Positions 51,838-61,623 of a stretch of 64,000 nt of DNA are shown here, piece by piece; positions within the stretch are counted from its first letter, which is position 1, and every line of letters begins with the position of its first letter. The stretch covers positions 68,655 to 132,654 of the forward strand of contig CAUYUJ010020574.1 in the NCBI GenBank assembly GCA_963575745.1, written 5' to 3'. A program made the translations under genes and the position numbers. Under the pieces are notes generated by a model. The model saw nothing but the letters and a program-made list of their open reading frames with translations, was not told where the DNA came from and did no database searches. This DNA is from Prorocentrum cordatum. Taxonomy: Eukaryota; Sar; Dinophyceae; Prorocentrales; Prorocentraceae.

Positions 51838-52801
51838 CTCTCAAGCGAGGTCAGCCGCGCGCCCAGCGCGCCGGCGTCTGGCGCCTCCTCCGCCCGCCGC
51901 TCCAGAGAGGCCAGCCGCGCGCCGAGCGCGCCAGCGTCGGGCGCTGGCGACTCCGCGGCCCTCTCCTGGAGCGTCTCCTCCACCCGCCGCTCCAGAGTGG
52001 CCAGCCGGGTGCCCAGCGCACTGGCGTCGGGCGCCTCGTCCAGCCGCCGCTGGAGCGAGGTCAGCCGGGTGCCCAGCGCGCCAGCGTCGGGCGCCTCCTC
52101 CATCCGCCTCTCCAGCGAGGTCAGCCGCGCGCCCAGCGCGCCGGCGTCTGGCGCCTCCTCCGCGCGCCGCTCCAACGAGGTCAGCCGCGCGCCGAGCGCG
52201 CCAGCGTCGGGCGCCTCCTCCATCCGCCTCTCCAGCGAGGCTAGCCGTACGCCCAGCGCGCCAGCGTCGGGCGCCGATGGCACAACAACCCTCTCCTGGA
52301 GCGTCTCCTCCACCCGCCGTTCCAGAGTAGCTAGCCGAGTGCCCAGCGCACTGGCGTCGGGCGCCTCGTCCAGCCGCCGCTGGAGCGAGGTCAGCCGTGC
52401 ACCCAGCGCGCCAGCGTCGGGCACCTCCTCCATCCGCCTCTCCAGCGAGGTCAGCCGCGCGCCCAGCGCGCCGGCGTCGGGCACCAGCGACCCAGCGGCC
52501 CTCTCCTGGAGCGTCTCCTGAACTCGGCCCTCGAGTGCCGCCATGCGCTTGTCGAGCGCCCTCCCTCGCTCGCCCAGGGCGGCCGCCTCCTGTTCGAGCG
52601 CCTCCTGGATCCTGCGGTCCGAGGCCTCCAGGCGCCGCTCGAGCGCCTTGCCCTCGCGGTCCAGGGACTCCTGGGCGCGCAGCTCGAACGCCTCCGCGCG
52701 CCTCTCGAGCGCTTCGCTCCGCTCCGTGCGGGAGCTGAGCTCCTGCTCGAAGGCGTCCTGCAGCCTCCGCTCCACGCCGTCCAGGCGCCTCTCCAGCACC
52801 T
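51838..52801 (-). CDS. Coiled-coil gene, exon 6 (10 twenty-residue repeats)
   Basis: Begins after TGTGCTGTCCCAG with VLERRLDGVERRLQDAFEQE, ALERRAEAFELRAQESLDRE and KALERRLEASDRRIQEALEQ. About ten units of DAGALGARLTSLERRMEEAP follow. It ends inside a unit at CTT GAG AG. Joined to exon 7 (G CGA ATG GAG) the unit is completed as LTSLER-RMEEAP, which fixes the junction and implies a GA donor (AG|GAGCCT). Entry phase AG joins G from exon 5 to give Glu. Confidence 0.8.
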
Positions 52802-53047
52802 CTGGGACAGCACAACAAACAAACGGCACCGCTGTCTTGTTTACGTTGGGCAAACCGGGACCGACTGGGATTACTGTGTACAGTGTCAGGGTGGTAAACT
52901 AGCGGCACAGTGGTGGAACAACCGACTTAGGCGTTGTTGCCATCAAATTAGACATGGGTGAGCGCAGCATGACACAAGAAGGCAACGCATAAAGAAAAGA
53001 GGCCCGCAAGGGCATAAATATGCGCCCACATGGTCGATGGCCGCTTC

Positions 53048-53280
53048 TCCCCAGACCTCCCCTGGGGTGCGGTCCGACTCGGATTTTGAGGTATGTTGCT
53101 CCCATCGTGAGGACCACATCCCAGAAATAATTCCGAGCACCCAGACAAGTATCGAAACAGTGTCGAACGAGTGTCACCTTCCAGGGCCCGACGCGCGAAA
53201 ACCCTCCAGCTTCGGTGCGCTCTTGGTGCTCGAAATCCTTTCTCGTGGTCAAAGCTAACAGTAGGTTGGAACATCATAAA
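53048..53280. repeat. Dispersed repeats O and M
   Basis: O fragment CCCAGACCTCCCCTGGGGTG to 53,098. M then runs 53,130-53,280 (GTATCGAAACAGTGTCGAAC, CCAGGGCCCGAC, CTTGGTGCTCGA), matching 57,815-57,995. Confidence 0.65.
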
Positions 53281-53339
53281 TTACACCAGAGAAAAAGCCT
53301 CAATCTGTGGATGGTTTGCAATGGGATCGATCGGAAGAG

Positions 53340-53440
53340 TGACAAAGAAATCGACCGGGAACCCGGGAACCCAAAACCCACCGAATCGGCCCCGAACCAA
53401 TAACCAAGACCCCGGGAAACCGGAACCAGGAACCCAGGAG
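53340..53440. repeat. GGGAACCC-type short repeats
   Basis: GGGAACCCGGGAACCCAAAA and variants. No gene. Confidence 0.55.
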
Positions 53441-53768
53441 CCCAGCAGGCCACCCAAATCGGCAGGGAATCTTTCGCCAAATCTTGCAATTTCCGCCAGG
53501 ACCCCTTCAGTGCAAGCACCGACTGGGGCCTCTTGACGTGAATCCAGCCGGCGCCTGGGCCTCCCACGGCCCAGGCGCGGCGGAAACGGGGCAAGGGCAG
53601 CGGAGCGACGGCACGCCCGAGCGGCGGCCTGTGGTGCGTGACGCTCGGGCGCGCCACCGCCCCGGGGGGCTCGACCCCCTACCGATGGGCCTCGGGGGCA
53701 GTATGGTCCATATGAGAAGAAGAAGAAGAAGAAGAAGAAGAAGAAGAAACGCCACAAACATAAACTGT

Positions 53769-53891
53769 TGGCGCTCCGCGCGGATTTCTTGGATCTGCGC
53801 TGGGACCCCCACCGCGGCGCCGCCCCTGGCGCGCTCCGCGAGCCAGGGAGGGGAGCCCAGCGCAGATCCAAGAAATCCGCGCGGAGCGCCA
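53769..53891. mobile_element. MITE-like element, family F, best copy
   Basis: Perfect inverted ends of about 36 bp: TGGCGCTCCGCGCGGATTTC, TTGGATCTGCGCTGGG. CATAAACTG precedes it. The GC-rich core is also palindromic. Confidence 0.85.
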
Positions 53892-53902
53892 GAAATTCAT
53901 TG

Positions 53903-54062
53903 AAGGGGCCCCAGGGCACATAAATAAATACACACAAATAAACACATTCCCCATATTGTCCCTATATTTTCTGTGTTTTTGTCTCCCCCCCCACTTCCCA
54001 TACTTTCCCATATTTTCCTGGGACTCGACGATTCATTGTGTCTGTGTTTTTCCCCCTCCTGA
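53903..54062. repeat. Dispersed repeat E, copy 4
   Basis: GGGGCCCCAGGGCACATAAA, TTTTTGTCTCCCCCCCCACT, GACTCGACGATTCATTGTGT, CCCCCTCCTGA. Confidence 0.8.
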
Positions 54063-54384
54063 TTTATGCTTGTGGCGTTTTCTCCTCTTCGACCCTTTTG
54101 GGCCCCCACTTCCCTGGCTTATGGCGTTTTTTGGAGGCCTGGAGATTGGCACCAACACCAGCACAGGGGGTTGCCTCCACATGGGGAAGATGATCCTAGA
54201 TTCCGGTGTTGGTGGTAATATCTCGGTCACTCTGGAAGCCAGAACATTACCACATTCGCCGAGATCGGGATCGTCTTCCCTCGGTGGAGGCACACCGCCG
54301 ATCTTGGTGTTGGTGTCAACCTCTGGGCCTGCGAGTTTTTTCTTCCTCGACCCTTCTTGGGCCCCCCCCGCCCCCGAGCCTCGC

Positions 54385-54507
54385 CCTTGGCGGCCAGGGC
54401 GCCGGCCCAGGCGCCGGGCTGCTCGGGGGCCTCCTGCGCCCGCCGCTCCAGGGCGCCCAGCCGCCGCTCCAGCGCGTCTCCTCGGGCGGCGTGCGCCTCG
54501 GCGGCCT
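54385..54507 (-). CDS. Coiled-coil gene, exon 5
   Basis: AAEAHAARGDALERRLGALE, RRAQEAPEQPGAWAGALAAK then G before a GC donor (AAG G|GCGAGG). Acceptor GCCGCGAG. The G plus AG of exon 6 makes Glu, giving LAAKEVLERRLDG. Confidence 0.6.
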
Positions 54508-54573
54508 CTCGCGGCGCGCGGCTTTTTCCCCCGGGGCCGTGGGCGACCCCTAAGATTTTAGGAGAAAAAAACA

Positions 54574-54710
54574 AACCTACCTCGTTTTTGACCACCCTCG
54601 CTTCCAAGAGATACCAGACGATGCCAAATTGCAGCCTGTACTGGTCAGGCGGCTTGACGAGGAGGCGCGTGGTATGGCTTGGTTTTGCCTGGAAGCGAAA
54701 GCGGGGTAGG
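54574..54710. mobile_element. MITE-like element, family L, copy 1
   Basis: Starts AACCTACCTCGTTTTTGACC, ends GGAAGCGAAAGCGGGGTAGG. Partial inversion between ends. The second copy at 58,384-58,523 is about 90% alike by eye. Confidence 0.65.
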
Positions 54711-54729
54711 TAATTCACGCTCTGAGATT

Positions 54730-55110
54730 TGGACGCCCGAAATGGGTACGGAAAGAACGGGTACGATGCCCAGCAGCAGTTCCTGCTCTTTTTGAGCAGG
54801 GCTCGCTGTCCGCGCCGCCGCGGCCTGTGTCCATTTGAAACGGGAGGCCTCCTGCCCAACAGCGGCCGCTGTTGGTTCGGGACAACATCTGCTGTTGCCG
54901 TGCCCTTTTCGGGCGCCCAAATAAGAGAACCTGAAACACCGAAACCCAGAAGAAAGAGCCCCACAACAGCAGATTCATAACACATGTCCATTGGTTTTGC
55001 GCAAAAATGCGCACGTTCCCGCCACTTCAGACCGGGCTGCGACGGGTCAGCCCTTCGGAGAATCCGCCGACCTCGCTGCCGTTCGCCGGAGCGCCGCTGC
55101 CGGAGCGCCC
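54730..55110. other. Unassigned intron sequence
   Basis: Between exons 4 and 5. No gene or repeat recognised. Confidence 0.4.
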
Positions 55111-55118
55111 CCGCTCGC

Positions 55119-55164
55119 CGTCCTCCACCCTCCTCTCGAGGGCGAGCATCCGCTCGCCATACTG
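55119..55164 (-). CDS. Coiled-coil gene, exon 4
   Basis: QYGERMLALERRVED plus G, between GAGGTTCGAG and a GC donor (GAC G|GCGAGC). G plus AG of exon 5 gives Glu (LERRVEDEAAEAHAARG). Alternatively it runs to GAG|GTCGGC at about 55,073, but that would break the phase with exon 5. Confidence 0.5.
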
Positions 55165-55683
55165 CTCGAACCTCGGGAGTGCAGTCAGAATCGGCAGTAA
55201 GCATGGAGTTCAAGCATGCAAGAGATCCTTGGAGCGGCACAGAAGCCAAGGATGCGCGCGTGCGCCCAAACGTGCACACGATGGCACGAACCGCAGGAAG
55301 CAAGGTGCCTTTGCGGTAGGGGCCCATCCCTGAAGCCACTTTTGACAGCACTGTCCCAGATCCGGGCCAATCCACGGCCTGGTCGTGGCCCATCGCTCGA
55401 CCCAGACCGAAGCCCGAAACACTCCGTGGATCGATCTTCCGATCGACCACCCTGATGCCGATCGGTCAAGAGGCCGGTAACCTTCCCACCCCCGGGTCAA
55501 AAGACCAAGGGTCCGCAAGGTTTGAGCAGCAGCTCGGCCTCATTGCGGGCCAACCAGAGCCCCTTGTTAAGAATGTCAGGCAACGAGCACGGATCCGTGC
55601 CGTCGCCAAAGAAAAAACCCTGGCTTCGGGCAACAGTAGATGAACGTTTTCTTATTCATCGTTTCGACATTGGGTGGAAGAAG

Positions 55684-56030
55684 CCTGCTTTTCTCTTGCA
55701 TGGCTTTCGCCACCCCCCTCGCCCCTCTTCAGGCGGATACTGGCGTGCAAGTGTCTTTCGACTTGCGTGAACTCCGCACGTGCCAGTCGTTTGCGGCTCG
55801 CTTCAGGTTCAGGCTCCCCCATGTCCATGCAAGTCAACTTACCAGTTCCTCTGCTCAGTGCGACTACTGTGTTGCAGCAGTGCGTCCTGTCGGGGAGGCT
55901 CCACCTGCCTGAGAAACAGGCGCCGAAACCAACTCAGATCTACTCCAGGGGGTGGGGGTAGGGAGAGGGGGTGCGAGGGCCCGCGCCGATCGGCAAAACA
56001 AGGAATAAGAAAACGATCACTAGAAGGAAC
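55684..56030. repeat. Family G element (copy 3) inside a K/N repeat block
   Basis: K-type TTCTTATTCATCGTTTCGAC ends at about 55,673. Family G occupies 55,684-55,853. Then CAGCAGTGCGTCC, CTACTCCAGGGG and N (GCGCCGATCGGC) follow as at 23,720-24,110, without a G element there. Confidence 0.6.
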
Positions 56031-56225
56031 GCCCGCGCTGATGTTTCAGGTACGGCGCGCCCACGCGGTCCCGATGTCGAGATCCTCCCGGGCGCAGGTG
56101 ACAAGGGGAGGTCTCCGTGCCCTGCACTAGTTATCCCAGCTGTGCCGCCATCGGCGTAGGGGCGCGCGAAGGCGCGAAAGACCTGCTCGATCAAGCATCG
56201 AGGGATCGGCGATCTGATCGGGCAC

Positions 56226-56324
56226 CGATCGGCGGATCAGGCCCGTCTGAAGCCCGAGCACGCCCCTCCACTCGTCGTGGGAGAAGTCCATCTGGTCGAG
56301 CCTCTCGTTCTGCGACTCGATCGC
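56226..56324 (-). CDS. Coiled-coil gene, exon 3
   Basis: 33 codons, AIESQNERLDQMDFSHDEWR then GVLGLQTGLIRRS, between GCCCCTCCAG and TCG|GTGCCC. Length is a multiple of three, phase 0 at both ends. Confidence 0.65.
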
Positions 56325-56533
56325 CTGGAGGGGCCAAGCAGTGAAGAGGCGGGGACAGCTCGGAGCGGCACGGCCAGGAACTGCTGCTCAGCGCGTGTCG
56401 CGGCGGCGGCCCGAGCGCCATGCTATGCCCTGCAAGCAAGTAAAAATGGGACTGGGACCCGAACCGCGGTGGGCCAAAGCTCGCGGCGCGACACGCCAAG
56501 CGAAACATCCTGACCGTGTGCTGCTTTTCCTGC

Positions 56534-56668
56534 TTCGATCGCCGAGTCCAGCCGGCTCTGCAGCTTCACCGCCTTCGAGTACTGGTCGTCGTAGAGCTGC
56601 CTGTGGCTCGCGTTCGTCTCCTCGAGCAGCTGCTCCAGCGAGGCCTGCCGCTCGGCCAGCGCGGAGAC
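56534..56668 (-). CDS. Coiled-coil gene, exon 2
   Basis: 45 codons, VSALAERQASLEQ, LLEETNASHRQLYDDQYSKA, VKLQSRLDSAIE, with clear heptads. Acceptor CATCCTCGGAAG; GC donor GAA|GCAGGA in phase 0 (a later GT does not fit). Confidence 0.7.
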
Positions 56669-56749
56669 CTTCCGAGGATGTCGTGTTTGTTCTCTTGAGG
56701 GAGGGGGGTACACGTGGTTGAGCTTGCGCTTCCAGGCCCAGACATGTGG

Positions 56750-56895
56750 GCGTCGGGATGGAGATCACGAAGGGAGATGTTCGTCGTTTCTGGCCTCCAG
56801 GAGCCCTCGCTGGGCTCCAAGATCGTCAAGAAAGGACTCAAGGATGCGAAACTGGCCCTTGGGAAAGGGTCACGTCTTCTGAGGACCGCGTATGG
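56750..56895. repeat. Dispersed repeat H, copy 7
   Basis: TTTCTGGCCTCCAGGAGCCC, CTTGGGAAAGGGTCACGTC. Confidence 0.55.
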
Positions 56896-57279
56896 ACAAA
56901 ATCAAGAAGCCGGATGCATGGGCGCTTCCAGCGACATCGGGGACAACTGTCCAGACGCAGCCAGAGGTATCAGATGAGCAGTAGACACACACACACACAC
57001 GCAGCAATGGAGACTGCACGTTCTGCCTATGACCCTCCACAGTGGCTCCGAGACTTCTGCGGGTCTCTTGGCCATCGGGGGAGAACAGCCTTCTGTGTGG
57101 CACTTGCTGGTGGGCTGACTTCTCGACTGGTACCCCAACAGTATGGCCTAAGGCTCAAGCTTGCCCCTCCCACTCGACGGTGAGCTGGATCCCAAAGACT
57201 CCCCCCGGCAACACACATCATCCGACATGATTTGGGGCGGAGAGGGGGGGGAAGAAAAACCGTGTTTGTCCTACGGCAG

Positions 57280-57600
57280 GTTCGTGTCGTGTCGACCCCG
57301 GCGTTGGTTTTTGACACCGCAGGGATCGTTCAACCTTGAACGATCGGCCGTTGCCGCAACGTCCGACCGTTCAACATCGATCGATTCTGGGTCGCCGGCG
57401 GCGTTCAACCTTGAACGTCCGCGCTGGGGTCGCCGCTGGTCGACACGACGCAGACCTACCGTACCCTGTTCCTTCACCCCCTCTCTCTGCCGAGCTGGCC
57501 ACCCTCCTCCGCGATCTCCGCCCTCCCCGACTGCCGACGGGGACCTTCCCCAGAGGTCCGACGCTTCGACTGCCGACGGGGACCTTCCCCAGAGGTCGAC
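57280..57600. repeat. Palindromes and a 44-bp tandem duplication
   Basis: GATCGTTCAACCTTGAACGA with TC (57,324-57,345) is a perfect 10-bp-arm palindrome. A shorter version lies near 57,413. CTGCCGACGGGGACCTTCCC then CAGAGGTC occurs twice at 57,530-57,598. A (TCC)n tract follows to 57,668. Confidence 0.75.
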
Positions 57601-57814
57601 CCTCCTCCTCCTCCTCCTCCTCCTCCTCCTCCTCCTCCTCCTCCTCCCTCCTCCTCTTCCTCCTCCTCCTCGAAAATGAAAACAACGGGGCTCTGACCCT
57701 TTCCCCGGCCCCGTTGTTTTCATCCCGAGCTGTTCCTGCACGGCCCTGTGGGGCCCAGCGAAGGCCCCCCGGACGCGAGCATGATGTTGCTCGCATCGTG
57801 CTTAAGGACTACAC

Positions 57815-58245
57815 TCAAAAAATACTGTCGAGCACCCGGGCAAAGTATCGAAACAGTGGTTGCCCGACACGCTAGCGAAGTGTCGAACGAGCAGCGCCTC
57901 CCAGGGCCCGACACGTGAAAGCCCTCCAATTTCGATACTTTCTTGGTGCTCGACATTCTTTCGGGCGATCAAAACTAAAAAACGATTGGAACATTCGGGG
58001 ATCTGCTGACCCAGGTCAATGCAGACCCGGGACAGTCAGGCCTTGCAAAATCCTGCAAGATACTGCAGGATCCTGCACCCAAACCTGGGTCAACGCGAAG
58101 GATCCTGCAAGAGCCTGCAGGATCCTGCACCCACTGACCCGGTTCAATGCGACCCTGGCCCTGCAGGATCCTGAAATCTCTGGCGCTCTGGCTGACCCCC
58201 GTTTGCATTGACCCCCGTCTCTTTCGACTGCTCGCAGGACTGACC
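57815..58245. repeat. Dispersed repeats M (copy 2) and I (copy 2)
   Basis: M: GTATCGAAACAGTGGTTGCC to CTTGGTGCTCGACATTCTTT. I: GATCCTGCAGGATCC-type palindromes and CCCCCGTTTGCATTGACCC. Confidence 0.7.
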
Positions 58246-58383
58246 CTGGGTAAGAGTGACCCTTGGTGCGCGACTTTTGGGGGGCCGCGGGGGGACCAAC
58301 CCTAGGCGCGCAAGCAGCTGCTACTGCCTCGTTTTTAGCCGTCTGGGGACCCATCAGTTCGCGCACCAGATAGAGGGAAAACA

Positions 58384-58523
58384 AACCTACTTTTCGTTTT
58401 TGACCACCCTCGGTTCCAAGAGATACCAAACGATGCCAAACTACGGCCTGTACTGGTCAGGCCGCTCGACGAGGAGGCGCGTGGTATGGCTTGGTCTTGC
58501 CTGGAAGCGAAAGCGGGGTAGGT
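58384..58523. mobile_element. MITE-like element, family L, copy 2
   Basis: AACCTACTTTTCGTTTTTGA through CTTGCCTGGAAGCGAAAGCG; parallel to 54,574-54,710. Confidence 0.65.
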
Positions 58524-58621
58524 CATTCACGCTCTGACCAAAGGCCAGTCCGGCGAAAGGTCACTCTTACGTCTAGTCGACCCTTGAGCCCCGAAGGATA
58601 AAAACGCGAACATGTCCGGGC

Positions 58622-58747
58622 CGCCTCCGCTTCGCACGCCCGCCGATCGGCCTCCGCGGGCGCGGCGCCGGGCCTGCCCTCCGGGGCGGCGCCGGGGTGC
58701 TGGCGGTCGCCCTGGGCCCGAAGCGCCTCGGTCTCCCGCCGGAGCTC
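58622..58747 (-). CDS. Coiled-coil gene, exon 1 of those found
   Basis: 42 codons, ELRRETEALRAQGDRQHPG through EADRRACEAEA. The acceptor CCCCCCTTCCAG is preceded by TCC repeats. A GC donor (GCG|GCCCGG) keeps phase 0 with exon 2 and continues the heptad (CEAEAVSALAERQ). The true 5' exons must lie further upstream; I could not find them in 58.8-64 kb. Confidence 0.6.
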
Positions 58748-58751
58748 CTGG

Positions 58752-58860
58752 AAGGGGGGGGAGGAGGAGGATCGTGGATCGAGGAGGAGGATCGAGGATG
58801 GATCGAGGAGGAGGAGGATCTTATAGAAGATCGAGGCGGAGCATCGAGGAGGAGGAAGCA
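58752..58860 (+). repeat. GGA/GATC-GAGGA tract
   Basis: GGATCGAGGAGGA-type repeat. On the minus strand it is the pyrimidine tract of the exon at 58,622-58,747. Confidence 0.85.
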
Positions 58861-58883
58861 TTTACAGCATCCCGCAATTGCTG

Positions 58884-59449
58884 GTAAGAGTGAGGGGGCG
58901 GCCGGGACGTCGGCAGTCTGCGATGCGAGGCTCTGAAGAAGCCAGCCGCAGGCGCCTACTTTTCGCAAATTCTACAACGAGCCCGCCGCAGGCGCCGTCT
59001 CTTTGTTAAAACAATGTGGGTGGGTCGCGGGTGGGCTGCTGCTGGGTCGCGGGTAGGTCGCGGGTGGGTCGCGTGCCGGGTCGCGGGTGGATCGCGGGTG
59101 GGTCGCCGATGGGTCGCGGGCCGGGTCGCGGGTGGGTCGCGGACCGGGTCGCGGGCCGGGTCGCGGGGTGGGTAGCGGGCTGGGTCGCGGGGTGGGTCGC
59201 GGGGTGGGTCGTGGGGTGGGTCGCGGGGTGGGTCGCGGATGGGTCGCGGGTGGGTGGCGGGTGGGTCGCTGGTGGGTCGCGGGTGGGTCGCGGGCTGGGA
59301 TGCGGGGGGGACGACGACAACAACAACGCGACGCAACGCAACGCAACGCAACGCGACGCAACGCAACGTAACGCAACCCAGCGCAACGCAACGCAACGCA
59401 ACGCAACAACAACAACAACAACAACAGCAACAACAACGACAACACCACC

Positions 59450-59480
<31 letters not shown>

Positions 59481-59857
59481 GCAACAACAGCCACAACAAC
59501 ACCACCAACAACAACACCAACACCACCACCAACAACAACAACATCAGCACCAACCACAACAACACCAACAACACCAAAAGCAACAACAACAACACCACCA
59601 CCAACAACACCACTAACAACAACAATAACACTAACACCAACAACACCACCACCAGCAGCAACAACCACAACAACAGCAGCAGCAACAACAACCATAACAA
59701 CAACAGCAGCAGCAATAACAACAACAACAACAACAACAACAACAGCAGCAACAACAACAGCAACAGCAAAAACAACAACATCACCATCACCATCACCATC
59801 ATCAACACCAACACCAACAACAACAATCATTTTAAGACGCAGCACCCTGGAGATGCG
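58884..59857 (+). repeat. Second composite family, unit 1
   Basis: Leader 58,884-59,020 (TAAGAGTGAGGG, GGGACGTCGGCAG, ACAACGAGCCCGCCGCAGGC). GGTCGCGGGTGG minisatellite to 59,300. GCAAC pentamers to 59,400. (AAC)n to 59,830. Confidence 0.85.
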
Positions 59858-60570
59858 GATAAGAGTGAGGGTCGGTGGGGACGTCGGCAGCTTGCGAGAC
59901 CCTGGAGAAGCCCGCCGTAGGTGCCAAAGTGTCACAAATTATACAACGAGCCCGCCGCAGGCGCCCTTTTTTCGTTAAGCCAATGTGAGTCGGTCGCGGG
60001 TGGGTCGCGGGTGGATCGCAAATGGGTCGCGGGGTGGGTCGCGGGTGGGTCGCTGGTGGGTCGCTGTTGGGTCGCGGGTGGGTCGCGCGTGGGTCGCGGA
60101 TGTAGAAGGCAGAAAATCCACCCCCTTAGTAATCACCCCGACAAGCGAAGCCGTTTAGTAAACGCACACAAGGAAGGAATCGAACACAGCAAGGCTGATT
60201 AATAAACGCCCAAGGCCGTTTAGAAAACGTCAATTGTCGGGTCCGGGTCGATTTTCCTCCCTTAAAGATAAGTCGCGGGGGGTGGGTCGCGGGTGGGTCT
60301 CGGGATGGGTCGCGGGTGGGTCGCGGGTGGGTCGCTGATGGGTCGCGGGGTGGGCCGCGCGTGGGTCGCGGGGTGGGCCGCAGGTAGGTCGCGGGTGGGT
60401 CGCGGGTGGGTCGCGGGGTGGGTCGCGGGTGGGTCGCGGGGTGGGTCGCGGGGTGGGTCGCGGGGTGGGTCGCGGGGTAGCTCGCGGGGCGGGTCGCGGG
60501 TGGATCGCGGGTGGGGCCACAACAACAGCAACAACACCACCAACAACAACAACAACAATTACTAGCACGT
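59858..60570 (+). repeat. Second composite family, unit 2
   Basis: The leader repeats TAAGAGTGAGGG, GGGACGTCGGCAG, ACAACGAGCCCGCCGCAGGC. The GGTCGCGGGTGG array follows, interrupted at 60,107-60,268, then AACAACAAC at 60,516-60,560. The interruption has loosely inverted ends (GAAAATCCACCC and GGGTCGATTTTC), perhaps a small element. Confidence 0.8.
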
Positions 60571-61200
60571 GGGGACACTCCGTTCTCACCAGTGCCAGGG
60601 TTTTCATAGGAGGCGGGCAATACCCCCACTTTGTGGGGGGGCCGGTTCAAGCTCTACCAAATTTCCAAACGACTCTTCGCCACCACCCACACCCAGCTTC
60701 CCGCCCTATGACGTTCGGACACTTCACTTCGTGGCCTGCGGACGACCGTGGCTACTACACTGGCGCATGGGTACAGTGACTTGTTGTGGTAACATTTTCT
60801 GTAAGCTAGCTTAGTATACGACTTTTCCCCCTGTTCCAACACTGGACACCTGTACTGGTTTTTCGTGGTAACATGTTCCTGACGCTAGAATAGGAAACCA
60901 CGGTAAACCAGTACGACGCCGGTACTGTCTGTAGGTCCTACAATGATATGGACTGCTTTGGCTGGTGAGGCGCTAGCGTCTGATACGACGTTTTTCCGTT
61001 TCTGTACCACACAAGCGAAGACACTTATTTTGAGTGGTACCACGTGGGTGGCGCCAGCATACCACAGGACTTGTTTCCGTTGTTGTGAGACGATACATGC
61101 TCATTCTTGTTCTGTGGTTGTCGTTCCGACCTCAATGTGCAACACTGGCTCATTCGTCTACGAAATGCACGTGGGTAGCTCTCTCTGGCTGGAGGTCCTG
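60570..61200. other. Unassigned stretch
   Basis: Balanced composition. GGTAACATKTTC recurs at about 60,790 and 60,868. No gene supported. Confidence 0.4.
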
Positions 61201-61520
61201 ATGGTTGTGGTTGTCCCGATGGTTGTCGCGATGATTGTCCCGATGGTTGTCCCGATTGTTGTTCCGATGGTTATCCCGATGGTTGTCCCGATGGTTGTCC
61301 CGATCGTTGTCCCGATGGTTGTCCCGATGGTCGTCCCGATGGTTGTCCTGATGGTTGTGGTTGTCCCGATCGTTGTCCCGATGATTGTCCCGATGATTGT
61401 CCCGATGATTGTTCCGATGGTGGTCCCGATGGTTGTCCCGATGGTTGTCAGCGATGCCGGATCCTCACGCCCCCCGCCGGAGGAGGAGGAGGAGGAGGAG
61501 GAGCAGGACAAGGAGGAAAG
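61200..61520. repeat. GGTTGTCCCGAT 12-bp array and GGA tract
   Basis: About 20 units to 61,452, then GGA to about 61,520. The Val-Val-Pro-Met string in the 370-codon plus frame is its translation. Confidence 0.9.
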
Positions 61521-61623
61521 GAGAGAAGGGAGAAAGGAAGGAGGGGCGGGAACGGCGCTTGCACGCCCACCCACCGTCTTTTCCCCGCCGCGGCTCTGGA
61601 CACATACGTGCTCTGGAGACATA

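Larger units (their letters stand above)
23377..58747 (-). other. Inferred large spliced gene: coiled-coil protein, 14 exons
   Basis: Exons at 58,747, 56,668, 56,324, 55,164, 54,507, 52,801, 49,907, 44,141, 41,336, 41,064, 34,349, 30,618, 24,341 and 23,439 (5' coordinates) join in one frame, total 3,258 nt. The product would be about 1,086 residues, dominated by heptad-patterned, charged helical sequence, with 21 twenty-residue repeats in the middle. No membrane segment, signal peptide or enzymatic motif is visible. Such long coiled coils usually serve as scaffold, cytoskeletal or tethering proteins; that role is only an inference here. Acceptors are all AG. Donors include GT, GC and one GA. 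Introns reach about 6.5 kb and are full of repeats, tandem arrays and another candidate gene. The 5' start is not found. The 3' end may continue to 12.2 or 8.7 kb. It could still be two adjacent genes. Confidence 0.6.
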
